64,000 bases of DNA from Sphingopyxis sp. H050 (GCF_001468265.1 NZ_LNRZ01000005.1:1-64000), one strand, 5' to 3'; shown: positions 19,013 to 27,945, counted from the stretch's first letter. The notes: generated from the sequence alone by a model not told the origin. A program made the numbers and translations.

Positions 19013-19597
19013 ATGGCCGAGCGACCCCGATACCATCTGTTCGAAACCGCCGCGGGCTTCGTCGCGCTCGGATGGAACGACCGCGGCATCGCGGCGCTGC
19101 GGCTGCCCGACGCAAGCGCCCACGACGCCGAACGCGCCCTGCTGCGCCGCTTGCCGAATGCGGAGCGATCCGAACCCCCGCTGCCGGTCCAGACGGTCGT
19201 CGATGCCATAGTCCGCTATTTTGTGGGCGAGCGGATCGATTTCAGCGCGATCCCCGTCGATATGGGCGCGCAGGAGCCCTTCTTCGAACGGGTTTATACG
19301 CTGGTGCGCGGCCTCGGCTGGGGCGAGACGACCACCTATGGCGCAGTCGCCAGGACGCTCGGCGCCGGCCTCGAATTCGCTCGCGATGTGGGTCAGGCGA
19401 TGGCGAGCAACCCCGTACCGCTCATCGTGCCTTGCCACCGGGTGACCGGTGCGGGCGGAAAGATCGGCGGCTTCTCGGCGCCTGGCGGCTCGATGTCGAA
19501 GGCGCGCATGCTCGAACTCGAAGGCGTTGCGGTCGACGTGCCGGCGCCGAAGAAGATGGCGAGCAAAAGCAAAGCGCAGACCGCTTTCGATTTCTAG
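19013..19597 (+). CDS. ogt: Methylated-DNA--[protein]-cysteine S-methyltransferase
   Basis: The 194-residue protein has the alkyl-acceptor motif IVPCHRV (Cys at about 141) followed by GGFSAPGGSMSKARML, and the DNA-binding WGETTTYGAVAR segment before it. It repairs O6-alkylguanine in a suicide reaction. The start follows an AAGGAG site. A basic Lys-rich C-terminal tail (KKMASKSKAQ) is an extension. It follows hutC by 52 bp and could be read through from it, but there is no functional link. Confidence 0.93.
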   Translation: MAERPRYHLFETAAGFVALGWNDRGIAALRLPDASAHDAERALLRRLPNAERSEPPLPVQTVVDAIVRYFVGERIDFSAIPVDMGAQEPFFERVYTLVRGLGWGETTTYGAVARTLGAGLEFARDVGQAMASNPVPLIVPCHRVTGAGGKIGGFSAPGGSMSKARMLELEGVAVDVPAPKKMASKSKAQTAFDF

Positions 19598-19638
19598 AGC
19601 CGGTTGCGGTGGTGGGCGGGGCAGTCTAGCCACCGGGT

Positions 19639-20997
19639 ATGATGCCCTTCCGCTTCGCGGCCTCCCGCCTCATCGCACTATCTTTCCTCGTCGCCGCGGC
19701 TGCTCCCGTCGCTGCCGGGCCGGTCCTCTATTCGGGCGCAACGGTCATCGACGGGACCGGCGCGCCTGCCCGGCCGGCGCAGGATATACTGATCGATGGC
19801 GAGCGTATCGTCGCGATCGGTGCACAGGGCAGCCTGACCGCGCAGGCCGGCGATGCTCGCAAGGTCGACCTTTCGGGGCGCTATGTGATCCCCGGCCTGA
19901 TCGACAGCCACGTCCATCTCGCGACCCCGCCCAACCGCCCACGCGCCGAGGCGATCCTGCGGCGCCAGCTCTACGGCGGCGTGACTGCGGTGCGCGACAT
20001 GGCCGACGATCTCCGCGCGGTCGGCGATCTGTCGCGCGCGTCGCTGGTGGGGGAGGTCGCGGCGCCCGACATCTATTACGCCGCGCTGATGGCCGGGCCG
20101 CCATTCTTCGAAGACCCGCGCGTGCTGGCGGTCAGCCGGGGTTTCAAGCCGGGCACCGCGCCGTGGATGCAGGCGATCGACAAGAGCACCGACCTGCGCA
20201 CTGCAGTGACGCTGGCGCGCGGCACGTCGGCGCGCGCGATCAAGATCTACGCCGATCTGTCGGCAGAGCGCGTCGCGGCGATCACCGCCGAGGCGCATCG
20301 CCAGAAGCTGATGATCTGGGCGCACAGCTCGGTCTTCCCCGCGCGCCCGTCCGACGTGATCGCGGCGGGCGCCGACGTGATCAGCCATGTCTGCTATCTG
20401 GGGTATGAGGCGCAGGCCGAGAATCTCGCCGCCTACGAGGATCGCACCCCCGTGAAAGAGGATTTGCTCGCGCCATCGGGCGACGACCCTGTCGTCGCGC
20501 GCCTCTACCGTGCGATGTTGAAGCAGGGGACGATCCTCGACGCGACGGGCAATCTGTTCGTGAAGTTCGAAGCCGAGCGCAAAGCGCTTCCCGACAAGAA
20601 ACCGCTTCGTTGCAGCGGCGCGCAGACGGTCCGCCTGACGCAGCAGGCGTGGCGCGCAGGCATTCCGATCTCAACCGGCACCGACTATGTCGATCCGGCG
20701 AGCGATCTCTGGCCGGAGGTGCATCAGGAATTGCGCTTTCTGGTCAGGGACGTCGGCATGCCGCCCCTCGCAGTGATCCGCTCGGCGACGCTCGTTGGTG
20801 CGCAGGCGGCGGGGCAGGCGGCGGACATGGGGTCGATCGAGGCAGGCAAGCTCGCCAATTTCGTAGTGCTCACCGCGGACCCCGTCGCCGACATCGACAA
20901 TATAGCGGCGATTGAAACGACGGTGAAGGGGGGGCGCCAATATCCTCGCGCCGATTATGTGCCGCTGACGGCGAAGGAGCTGGATAATGACGATTGA
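19639..20997 (+). CDS. Exported amidohydrolase family protein
   Basis: The 452-residue protein has a signal peptide (about residues 1-27, ending PVAAG) and a complete amidohydrolase barrel: IDSHVHL (HxH), the carboxylated Lys in AIKIYADLS, His in MIWAHSS and DVISHVC, and the metal Asp in STGTDYV. The family includes imidazolonepropionase-like and prolidase-like enzymes. It overlaps the following M19 homologue by 11 bp, and an ornithine cyclodeaminase-family gene follows, so an exported step in peptide or amino-acid-derivative breakdown is the best guess. Confidence 0.85.
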   Translation: MMPFRFAASRLIALSFLVAAAAPVAAGPVLYSGATVIDGTGAPARPAQDILIDGERIVAIGAQGSLTAQAGDARKVDLSGRYVIPGLIDSHVHLATPPNRPRAEAILRRQLYGGVTAVRDMADDLRAVGDLSRASLVGEVAAPDIYYAALMAGPPFFEDPRVLAVSRGFKPGTAPWMQAIDKSTDLRTAVTLARGTSARAIKIYADLSAERVAAITAEAHRQKLMIWAHSSVFPARPSDVIAAGADVISHVCYLGYEAQAENLAAYEDRTPVKEDLLAPSGDDPVVARLYRAMLKQGTILDATGNLFVKFEAERKALPDKKPLRCSGAQTVRLTQQAWRAGIPISTGTDYVDPASDLWPEVHQELRFLVRDVGMPPLAVIRSATLVGAQAAGQAADMGSIEAGKLANFVVLTADPVADIDNIAAIETTVKGGRQYPRADYVPLTAKELDNDD

Positions 20998-22108
20998 CCG
21001 GCGGGCGATGATGCTCGGTGCGGCGGGGCTCACCGCGAGCGCGATGCTGCCGCGTGGCGCGTGGGCGAAGGCGCCCAACAGCCGCAAATGGGTGATCGTC
21101 AACGCACTCGGCGGGCTCGGCGACCCGAATGATCCCGATGCGACCGATCCCTATTCGCCGCGCGTGCTCGCCGAGGCGCATGCCTCGGGCGTCACCGCGA
21201 TAAACTGCACCCTCGGCTATGTGGCCGGCCCCGCCGATCCGTTCGAAAAGAGCGTCCGCGACGTCGCCGAGATGGACATGCTGATCCGCCGCCGGCCGCG
21301 TGACCTGCTCAAGATCCTGAGCGTCGCCGATATCCACCGCGCCAAGGCGGAGAGGAAGATCGGCATCATCTACGGCTTCCAGAATGGCGCCATGATGGGG
21401 AAGGACGCGAGCCGCGTCGACATCTTCGCGAACATGGGCGTGCGCATTTTCCAGCTGACCTATAACCCCGTGAACCAGCTCGGCGGCGGATCGATGGCGG
21501 CGGACAATCCGGGGCTCACGCCGTTCGGACGCGAGGTGATCGAGCGGCTCAATGCGCAGAAGATGATCGTCGATCTGTCGCACAGCGGCGAGCGCACGTG
21601 TCTGGACGCGGCGCGCGCGTCGGCCGCACCGATCTCGATCAACCACACGGGCTGCCGCGCGGTCACCGACCTGCCGCGCAACAAGACCGACGCCGAGCTG
21701 CGGCTGGTCGCCGAGAAGGGCGGCTTCGTCGGCATTTATTTCATGCCCTTCCTCAACGCCTCGGGTCACGCCCGCGCCGAGGATGTCGTCGCGCATATCG
21801 ACCATGCGGTAAACATCTGCGGCGAGGATCATGTCGGCATCGGCACCGACGGCTATGTGACGCAGATCGACGATTTGAAGCGTTATGAGGCGGTCCTCGC
21901 GAAGGAGATTGCCGAACGCCGCGCCGCGGGAATCAGCGCGACCGGCGAGCGGCCCGATACCTATCCCTTCGTCGTCGATCTGCGCGGCCCCGAGCAGTTC
22001 CGCAAGCTGATCGCCCTGCTTTCGGCGCGCGGCTATTCGGCGGCGCGGATCGAGAAGATCATGGGGCTCAACTTCCTGCGCCACGCCGAAAGCGTATGGG
22101 GTGGCTGA
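20987..22108 (+). CDS. Membrane dipeptidase (peptidase M19) family protein with altered metal site
   Basis: The 373-residue protein carries a twin-arginine-like signal (DRRAMMLGAAGLTASAML) and the M19 barrel. The later metal ligands are present: VDLSHSGE, ISINHTGCRAV and GIGTDGY. The N-terminal His-x-Asp motif of the family is missing (NALGGLGDPN instead), and the bridging Glu position reads Gln in YGFQNGAM. The usual binuclear zinc centre therefore cannot form as in renal dipeptidase. It may belong to a distinct subgroup with one metal or be non-catalytic. It overlaps both neighbours. Confidence 0.82.
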   Translation: MTIDRRAMMLGAAGLTASAMLPRGAWAKAPNSRKWVIVNALGGLGDPNDPDATDPYSPRVLAEAHASGVTAINCTLGYVAGPADPFEKSVRDVAEMDMLIRRRPRDLLKILSVADIHRAKAERKIGIIYGFQNGAMMGKDASRVDIFANMGVRIFQLTYNPVNQLGGGSMAADNPGLTPFGREVIERLNAQKMIVDLSHSGERTCLDAARASAAPISINHTGCRAVTDLPRNKTDAELRLVAEKGGFVGIYFMPFLNASGHARAEDVVAHIDHAVNICGEDHVGIGTDGYVTQIDDLKRYEAVLAKEIAERRAAGISATGERPDTYPFVVDLRGPEQFRKLIALLSARGYSAARIEKIMGLNFLRHAESVWGG

Positions 22109-23081
22109 CCCGATCGCCTTCATCGACGCCGCCGAGGTCCGCGGGCGGCTGAACCACGCCGACGGCATTCCGCTGATGAAGACCGCGATGATCGCGCTCG
22201 CCGAGGGGCGCAGCCAGCAATTGCTGCGCGGGATCATCGACCTGGGCGACGGCGACCTGTTCGGCGTGATGCCCGGCGCGCTCGACGGCGCCGGGTTCGG
22301 CGCGAAGATCATCAGCGTCTTTCCAGCCGCCGCCGCGAAGGGCGGCTCGCATCAGGGCGTCATCATCCTTTTCGACCGCGCGAGCGGCGCGCCGGTGTGC
22401 GTGATCGATGCGGGCGAGGTCACCGCGATCCGCACCGCTGCCGCGACGGCCGCCGCGACCGACGCTCTGGCCCGCGCCGACGCCACGCGGCTGGCGCTGC
22501 TGGGGACAGGCGAGCAGGCGTGGCACCATGCCGCCGCGATCCGCCATGTCCGGGCGCTGGAAGCGGTGACGGTGTGGGGCCGCGCCCCCGACAAGGCGGC
22601 GGCGCTCGCCGATCGCATCACGCGTGATTTCGGCCTTCCCACGCGGACTGCGCCGACCGTGGCCGAGGCGGTCGACGGTGCGGATGTCGTCTGCACGCTG
22701 ACCGCCGCGCCCGATCCGATCCTGTTCGACGCCGACATTGCCGACGGCGTGCATGTCAACGCGGTCGGATCGAGCCGCGCCGGGCCGTCCGAAATCGACG
22801 AGGCGCTGGTTGCCCGCGCGCGCTTCGTTCCCGACCACCGCGACGGCGTGCTCGCGCAGGGCGCCGAATATCTGCGCGCGAGGGACAAGGGGCTGGTGAC
22901 GGAAGCGCATGTGCTGCCCGAGATTGGCCATGTCTTCACGGGGACGGCGCCGGGACGCCTCGCCGCCTCCGACGTCACCCTCTACAAATCGCTCGGTTCG
23001 ATCGTGCAGGATCTCGCCTGCGCCGCCTGGCTATGGCGCGGGCGAGGCCAGCATGGCGTCGGGGCGGGCGAGGACGCGTAG
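22101..23081 (+). CDS. Ornithine cyclodeaminase family protein
   Basis: The 326-residue protein starts at a GTG overlapping the M19 homologue stop by eight bases. It shows the mu-crystallin/ornithine cyclodeaminase fold: GAKIISVFP, VIDAGEVTAIRTAA, the NAD-binding ALLGTGEQAWHHAAAIR, and HVNAVGSSRAGPSEID, where the catalytic Asp is expected. The family deaminates or dehydrogenates amino acids such as ornithine, alanine or imino acids, so the substrate cannot be assigned. Its 3' end overlaps that of convergent fdhD by about 51 bp. Confidence 0.88.
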   Translation: MADPIAFIDAAEVRGRLNHADGIPLMKTAMIALAEGRSQQLLRGIIDLGDGDLFGVMPGALDGAGFGAKIISVFPAAAAKGGSHQGVIILFDRASGAPVCVIDAGEVTAIRTAAATAAATDALARADATRLALLGTGEQAWHHAAAIRHVRALEAVTVWGRAPDKAAALADRITRDFGLPTRTAPTVAEAVDGADVVCTLTAAPDPILFDADIADGVHVNAVGSSRAGPSEIDEALVARARFVPDHRDGVLAQGAEYLRARDKGLVTEAHVLPEIGHVFTGTAPGRLAASDVTLYKSLGSIVQDLACAAWLWRGRGQHGVGAGEDA

Positions 23082-23807
23082 CGGCAGCCCGGCCTCGGCG
23101 GCGCGCGCTACAGCGAGCTGCGTCGGCGCCGATATGGTGACCAGCATCGGACAGTCTGCAAGCACGGCTTTTTCGACGAGCTCGTAGGAGCAGCGCGAGG
23201 AGAGGAGAGCGAAGCCGCCATCCCACCCGGCGCCGGCGCGGCGCATCGCGCCGATCAGCTTGTCGAACGCATTGTGCCGGCCGACATCCTCGCGCACGAG
23301 CCGGATGATGCCGGCCGCATCGACAAGAGCCGCGGCATGCGCTGCGCCCGTCCGCGCGTTGAGCAACTGCTGGCCGGACAGCGCCGCGAGCGCGCGAAAG
23401 ATCGCGGCGTCATCGGCATCGCTCTGCGCGGCGACTTGCGGCAGCGGCCGCATCGCCTGCTCGATATTCTCTATCCCGCAAAGCCCGCACGAGGAATCGG
23501 AGGCGCGATGGCGCACGCGGTCGAGCAGCCGCCGCGCCTGCTCGGCGAGCAGGTTAGCGCGCGCGACGATGCCGGCCGCGGTGCGGTGCGGCGCGACCGG
23601 AACGACGGGATCGCCGACCTGCTGGATGCGCTCGGAAACAAGAAAGCCCGCGACCAGATCGTCGAGATCGGCGGGGGTGGCCATCAGCACCGCATAGCCG
23701 ATGCCGTTGAATTCCAGCGCGACCGGCACCTCCTCGGCCAGCGCGCGCTCGATCGCGACGCGCTCGCCATCGGCGGCGATGCGAACGAAGGATGTGGCGT
23801 CGCTCAA
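23031..23807 (-). CDS. fdhD: Formate dehydrogenase accessory sulfurtransferase
   Basis: The 258-residue protein has the FdhD core, including the CGLCG motif (Cys 107 and 110) that carries sulfur from IscS to the molybdenum cofactor, and VREDVGRHNAFDKLIGA. It starts at a TTG: an in-frame stop lies just upstream with no ATG between. No formate dehydrogenase is in the window. HutG releases formate nearby, but a link is only inference. The 3' end overlaps the convergent cyclodeaminase gene. Confidence 0.93.
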   Translation of the reverse strand: MSDATSFVRIAADGERVAIERALAEEVPVALEFNGIGYAVLMATPADLDDLVAGFLVSERIQQVGDPVVPVAPHRTAAGIVARANLLAEQARRLLDRVRHRASDSSCGLCGIENIEQAMRPLPQVAAQSDADDAAIFRALAALSGQQLLNARTGAAHAAALVDAAGIIRLVREDVGRHNAFDKLIGAMRRAGAGWDGGFALLSSRCSYELVEKAVLADCPMLVTISAPTQLAVARAAEAGLPLRVLARPDAMLASPAP

Positions 23808-24027
23808 GCCGCGCCGCCGCGCGCCAGGCAGCCGTCGGCGCGGCTCAGTGTCAAGACGTGGCGGCCCGCCGGCTTGCGGCGATAATCATGACAGAGGGCA
23901 CCGGCTGGTCGCGGCCGGGGCCGTTGCGGTCCAGCCATTTGTCCATCAGCTGCCTTGCTTCGTCGGGCTGCATATAAGGGCCTAGGTGCGGTGCGGGATC
24001 CTGCACCGATGGTGGCTGGGCGATCCA
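23808..24027. other. Intergenic region between fdhD and tRNA-Thr
   Basis: No confident gene. On the minus strand, 23857-23979 encodes a possible 40-residue peptide starting MQPDEARQLMDKWLDRNG. Another frame reaches a stop that overlaps the fdhD TTG. Neither resembles a family I recognise. A small coupled gene upstream of fdhD remains possible. Confidence 0.35.
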
Positions 24028-24103
<76 letters not shown>

Positions 24104-24122
24104 GCTAGAGACGCCCTTTGCT

Positions 24123-24995
24123 TCAAATGATGCCGAAGGTCCAGCCCTCCGTGCGGGCCAGCGCATCCGAAAGCGGCGACGGTGACCAAGGCGTGCTGTC
24201 GCCCGCGATGGCGCGGAGCCACGCGGCGGTCAGCAAGGCATCGCTCGCATGATCGCTGACTGCGCCGCGAAGGCCCGTGCCGGGCGAACCGAATGCAGCG
24301 AGCGCGGCATCGAGCGCCGCGCCGTCGCGGACCTTGCTGCGCCCGGCTGCGATCCCGGCCGCACGCGCGGCAAGGCTGGTATAGATTTCGACGAGCAGGG
24401 GCCCCTTTGTCGGCACCGGGTCGAGCGGCCAGAGCGGGATGCGGCCGCGCAGCCGGTGCAGCAGCCGCATCCCCGCGAGGCTCGCCTTGCCGACCTGCGC
24501 CGCGCCGACGAGGTTGAAATTGCTGACGCTTGCGGCCTGCTTCGTCACCCGCTGATACTGCTCGACGACGCGCAGCCGTCCCGTTCCGGCCTCGAACAGC
24601 TCGCCGACATCGCCGCGGCCGTGACGGAAATGCCGCCGCGCCTCGGGGTGCACCAGAAAACTGCCGATCTCGTAATGCGGATCGGCGGCGGCCAAGCGTT
24701 CGACAAGCGCCCACAGTTCGGGCAGTCCTGCTGGGCTTTCGCTCCATTCGGGAAAATAGGCGCCATGATCGGCAAAGGCGAAGGCAGCCGAGAAGTCGAA
24801 CCCGATCAGCACGTCGCTGCCCGCCGCGGCGACCTCTTCCAGCCACGCCAATATTTCCGCGCGCGACCATATATGGCCCGGCCGCACCAACTCGGGGGCA
24901 GCCGCTCCGCTGGCGACGGCAAGGGCAATCCCGCGCTGGCGCTCGCCACGGGCGCCGGACCAGTCGAGGGCAGCAAAATTGGTGAAACGGCGCAT
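24123..24995 (-). CDS. Conserved protein of unknown function, RNase H-like fold suspected
   Basis: The 290-residue protein begins AALDWSGARGERQRGIALAV, followed by VLIGFDFSAAFAF, LLVEIYTSLAARAAG and SDHASDALLTAAWLR near the end. Acidic residues at the ends of predicted strands (early Asp, mid Asp, Glu, and a late Asp pair) are reminiscent of RNase H-like predicted nucleases such as DUF429. No signal peptide or membrane segment is seen. It is 19 bp upstream of the tRNA-Thr on the same strand and divergent from nfuA. Function is not assigned. Confidence 0.7.
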   Translation of the reverse strand: MRRFTNFAALDWSGARGERQRGIALAVASGAAAPELVRPGHIWSRAEILAWLEEVAAAGSDVLIGFDFSAAFAFADHGAYFPEWSESPAGLPELWALVERLAAADPHYEIGSFLVHPEARRHFRHGRGDVGELFEAGTGRLRVVEQYQRVTKQAASVSNFNLVGAAQVGKASLAGMRLLHRLRGRIPLWPLDPVPTKGPLLVEIYTSLAARAAGIAAGRSKVRDGAALDAALAAFGSPGTGLRGAVSDHASDALLTAAWLRAIAGDSTPWSPSPLSDALARTEGWTFGII

Positions 24996-25058
24996 CGCAG
25001 CGCCTTAGCCCATGCGACTCATCTTGCACAAAGCCCCTTTGCGTCCCACATGCGGCCC

Positions 25059-25634
25059 ATGCTGATCGAAACCGAATCGACGCCCAATCCCGCGACGCTC
25101 AAATTCCTGCCCGGCCGGGCGGTGATGGAGACGGGAACCCGCGATTTCGCGAGCCCCGAAGAGGCCGAGGCCTCGCCGCTCGCGACCGCGCTCTTTGCAC
25201 TCGGCGATGTCACCGGCGTCTTCTTCGGCCGCGATTTCGTGTCGGTGACGATCGCGCCCGGCGCCGAATGGGCCGATGCGAAGCCCGACGTGCTGGGCAT
25301 CGTGATGGATCATTTCCTGGCCGACATGCCGCTCTTCCATCCCGCCACCGCCGGCGGTTTTTCGGTTCCTGCCGAGGATGAGGGCTTCGCCGACGACCCG
25401 GCCGATGCCGACATCATCGACCAGATCAAGGAATTGATCGAAACGCGCGTCCGCCCGGCGGTCGCCAACGACGGCGGCGACATCGTCTATCGCGGCTTCG
25501 ACAAGGGCAATGTCTATCTGAAGATGCAGGGCGCCTGCGCCGGCTGCCCGTCGTCGACCGCGACGCTGAAGAACGGCATTGAATCGCTGCTTAAACATTA
25601 TGTACCCGAAGTGACGGCGGTCCACGCCGTCTGA
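25059..25634 (+). CDS. nfuA: NifU family iron-sulfur scaffold/carrier protein
   Basis: The 191-residue protein has an N-terminal Nfu_N domain (about residues 1-90, beginning MLIETESTPNPATLKF). The C-terminal NifU domain (about 110-185) has the CxxC cluster-binding motif GACAGCPSS (Cys 160 and 163). It resembles mitochondrial NFU1-type carriers that deliver [4Fe-4S] clusters. An ATG three codons earlier (MRPMLIE) is an alternative start. It leads the stretch running toward tsaB, rimI and miaB; MiaB itself needs two [4Fe-4S] clusters. Confidence 0.93.
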   Translation: MLIETESTPNPATLKFLPGRAVMETGTRDFASPEEAEASPLATALFALGDVTGVFFGRDFVSVTIAPGAEWADAKPDVLGIVMDHFLADMPLFHPATAGGFSVPAEDEGFADDPADADIIDQIKELIETRVRPAVANDGGDIVYRGFDKGNVYLKMQGACAGCPSSTATLKNGIESLLKHYVPEVTAVHAV

Positions 25635-25658
25635 TCCAGTGCAACAGGAGATATACCG

Positions 25659-26252
25659 ATGAGCGAGCCGCTTTCCGACAGCGCCCTCGACCAGCTCTTT
25701 CGTACCGCGCGCACATACAACGGCTATCTCGACCAGCCGGTGTCCGAGGCGCAGCTCCATGCGATCTGGGATCTGGTGAAATTTGGGCCGACCAGCGCGA
25801 ACAGCCTGCCGGCGCGCATCGTCTGGTGCGTGTCGGACGAAGCGAAGCAGAAGCTCGCGGCGCTGGCGCTGCCGGCGAACGGGGAGAAAATCCTGAAGGC
25901 GCCGGTGACTGCGATCATCGGGATGGACACCGAATTTTACGAGCTTCTGCCCGAACTCTTCCCGCACGCCGACGCGCGCAGCTGGTTCAAGGGCAATGAC
26001 GCGCTCGCCCATGCGACCGCCTTCCGCAATTCCAGCCTGCAGGGCGCCTATTTCATCCTCGCGGCGCGCGCCTTGGGCCTCGATACCGGGCCGATGTCGG
26101 GGTTCAACAACGATGCCGTCGATGCCGCTTTCTTCGCCGACCAGCCGACGGTGAAGAGCAATTTCATCTCGACGCTGGGCTATGGCGACCCCACGAGCAT
26201 CTTCGAACGCAGCCCGCGTCCGGGCTTCGAGCGCTTCAACACCATTGTCTGA
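25659..26252 (+). CDS. Malonic semialdehyde reductase / RutE-like nitroreductase family protein
   Basis: The 197-residue protein belongs to the small nitroreductase subfamily that includes RutE/YdfG-partner malonic semialdehyde reductases: TARTYNGYLDQPVSE, VKFGPTSANSLPARI and RNSSLQGAYFILAARALGLDTGPMSGF. It probably binds FMN and uses NAD(P)H. An AGGAGA ribosome site precedes the ATG. No other rut genes are present, so the physiological substrate is open. The stop overlaps the tsaB start. Confidence 0.88.
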   Translation: MSEPLSDSALDQLFRTARTYNGYLDQPVSEAQLHAIWDLVKFGPTSANSLPARIVWCVSDEAKQKLAALALPANGEKILKAPVTAIIGMDTEFYELLPELFPHADARSWFKGNDALAHATAFRNSSLQGAYFILAARALGLDTGPMSGFNNDAVDAAFFADQPTVKSNFISTLGYGDPTSIFERSPRPGFERFNTIV

Positions 26253-26871
26253 GGGGCGAACGCTCGTCATCGATAGCGCCAGCGAGGCCTGTTCGGTCGC
26301 GCTGGTCGAGGATGGGCGCGTCGTCGACTTCCGCCACGAAATCATCGGCCGCGGGCATGCCGAGCGGCTGGTCCCGCTGATCGCCGAGCTGGCCGACGGC
26401 GGCCGTGCCGCGTCGATCGCGGTCGGCTGCGGTCCCGGCAGCTTCGCGGGTGTCCGCATCGGCGTCGCCGCCGCGCGCGGCCTGGCGCTCGGCTGGAGCG
26501 TTCCCGTGCGCGGCTTTGCCACCCCATCGCTCGTCGCGGCCGCGGCCGCCGCAGAGATTGCCGCCGCCGGGGGCGGATTGCTGGTCATGGAGGGCGGGCA
26601 CGGCCAATGGTTCGTCCAGCCTTTCAGCGCCGATCTGTCACCGCGCGACACGGTTCGCTCGCTGCTGCCCGAAGAGGCGGTGCTGGCCGGCGACGCCTTC
26701 GTCTTCGGCAATCGCGCCGAGGCCTTTGTCGCGCGCCGCGGGTCGGGGAACGCGCTCGCGATCTTGCCCGACACCCGCGCCTTCTCGCGGCTTTCCGCCG
26801 CGGCGTTGTTCGACAACCCCAGCCCGATCTATGGCCGCGCCCCCGACGCCAAGCCGATGGCGATCGCGTGA
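26245..26871 (+). CDS. tsaB: tRNA (adenosine(37)-N6)-threonylcarbamoyltransferase complex subunit TsaB
   Basis: The 208-residue protein has the ASKHA-fold start TLVIDSASEACSVALVEDG and the GCGPGSFAGVRIGVAAARGLA segment diagnostic of TsaB. It partners TsaD and TsaE in making t6A37 of ANN-decoding tRNAs. The start appears to be a TTG overlapping the previous gene by eight bases (LSEGRTLVID); an ATG is only available far upstream inside that gene. The stop overlaps rimI (GTGA). Confidence 0.93.
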   Translation: MSEGRTLVIDSASEACSVALVEDGRVVDFRHEIIGRGHAERLVPLIAELADGGRAASIAVGCGPGSFAGVRIGVAAARGLALGWSVPVRGFATPSLVAAAAAAEIAAAGGGLLVMEGGHGQWFVQPFSADLSPRDTVRSLLPEEAVLAGDAFVFGNRAEAFVARRGSGNALAILPDTRAFSRLSAAALFDNPSPIYGRAPDAKPMAIA

Positions 26872-27347
26872 GCGGCGCCATCCATCTCGCGGCTGCCCGT
26901 GTCGGCGACATCGGCGCGGTGATGCGGGTGATGGAGGCGGCGTTCGACCCCGCCTATGGCGAGGCGTGGAGCGCCGCGCAGTTGCTCACCCTCTTTGCCT
27001 TGCCCTCGGCGCGCGTGTGCGTGGCGTGGGACGGCGAGGCGCCGGTCGGCTTTTCCGCAGCGCGGATCGCCGGACCCGAAAGCGAATTGCTGCTGTTGGC
27101 GGTCGATCCCAAATGGCGCGGACGCGGGGTCGGCACTTTATTGATGCACGATTGGCAGCATTGGGCCAAGAGCCAAGGCGCCGTAGAGTATTTCCTTGAA
27201 ATGCGGGCCGATAATGACGCGATTCATCTGTACGAGAGGTGCGGATTTTTGGAGTGCGGACGGCGTCCTTCTTATTATCGCGGAAGCGATGGCGTATTGC
27301 GCGACGCAATCACCATGCGCCGGCACTCGGATTCAACGATGAGGTAG
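26868..27347 (+). CDS. rimI: Ribosomal protein S18-alanine N-acetyltransferase
   Basis: The 159-residue GNAT acetyltransferase has the acetyl-CoA motif VDPKWRGRGVGTLLM and the RimI-type ending EMRADNDAIHLYERCGF. It starts at a GTG overlapping the tsaB stop. The tsaB-rimI pairing is conserved in many bacteria, which supports the assignment over other GNAT enzymes. Confidence 0.9.
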   Translation: MSGAIHLAAARVGDIGAVMRVMEAAFDPAYGEAWSAAQLLTLFALPSARVCVAWDGEAPVGFSAARIAGPESELLLLAVDPKWRGRGVGTLLMHDWQHWAKSQGAVEYFLEMRADNDAIHLYERCGFLECGRRPSYYRGSDGVLRDAITMRRHSDSTMR

Positions 27348-27460
27348 TCATAGGCCATTGCGGCATTAGAACCAAAATGGCATGAATGCGTAGCAGATGA
27401 ATATCGACCCATGATTTGTCTGCTCTCCTTCTGAAGCTAGCAGACAAGGAATTTTCCAAC

Positions 27461-27892
27461 ATGTCGGATCAAGCCGATACGAATGAAATGCTCGTCACCC
27501 TGACGGCCGATATTGTCGCTGCGCATGTCAGCAACAACAGTGTCGCCATTTCGGATCTCGCGATCCTGATCAACAATGTCCATGCGGCATTGTCGAACCT
27601 GGGTGACAAGCCGGTGGTTGAAGAAAAGCCGGTGCCGGCGGTTTCGATCCGCGCGTCGGTGAAGCCCGACTATATTGTCTGCCTTGAGGACGGCAAGAAG
27701 CTGAAGATGCTGCGCCGCCATCTGATGACGCACTATGGCCTGACCCCCGACGATTATCGCGCCAAATGGGGCCTGCCCGCCGACTATCCGATGGTCGCGC
27801 CCGACTATGCCGAACGCCGCCGCGCGCTGGCGAAGGAAATCGGGCTCGGCACCAAGGGCCGCGGCGGCGGGCGCAAACGCAAGAAGGTCTGA
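27461..27892 (+). CDS. MucR/Ros family transcriptional regulator
   Basis: The 143-residue protein has the MucR/Ros zinc-finger region YIVCLEDGKKLKMLRRHLMTHYGL (shown in two parts by residues: Cys near 75, two His near 88 and 92), followed by LTPDDYRAKWGLPADYPMVAP. The C-terminus is strongly basic (KGRGGGRKRKK). Family members regulate exopolysaccharide, motility and cell-cycle genes by binding AT-rich DNA. The start follows an AAGGA site; an earlier in-frame start is less likely. It stands alone between rimI and fur. Confidence 0.92.
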   Translation: MSDQADTNEMLVTLTADIVAAHVSNNSVAISDLAILINNVHAALSNLGDKPVVEEKPVPAVSIRASVKPDYIVCLEDGKKLKMLRRHLMTHYGLTPDDYRAKWGLPADYPMVAPDYAERRRALAKEIGLGTKGRGGGRKRKKV

Positions 27893-27917
27893 GACTTTCG
27901 GCGATGCGAGACGGACG

Positions 27918-27945
27918 GGGGGCGGTTCCGGAAGGGGCCGCCCTT
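27918..27945 (+). terminator. Terminator-like hairpin after the MucR gene
   Basis: GGGCGG and CCGCCC pair around a short G-rich loop just 3' of the MucR gene, followed by TTGTCC rather than a T-run. It is a weak terminator candidate and abuts the -35 box of the fur promoter. Confidence 0.35.
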
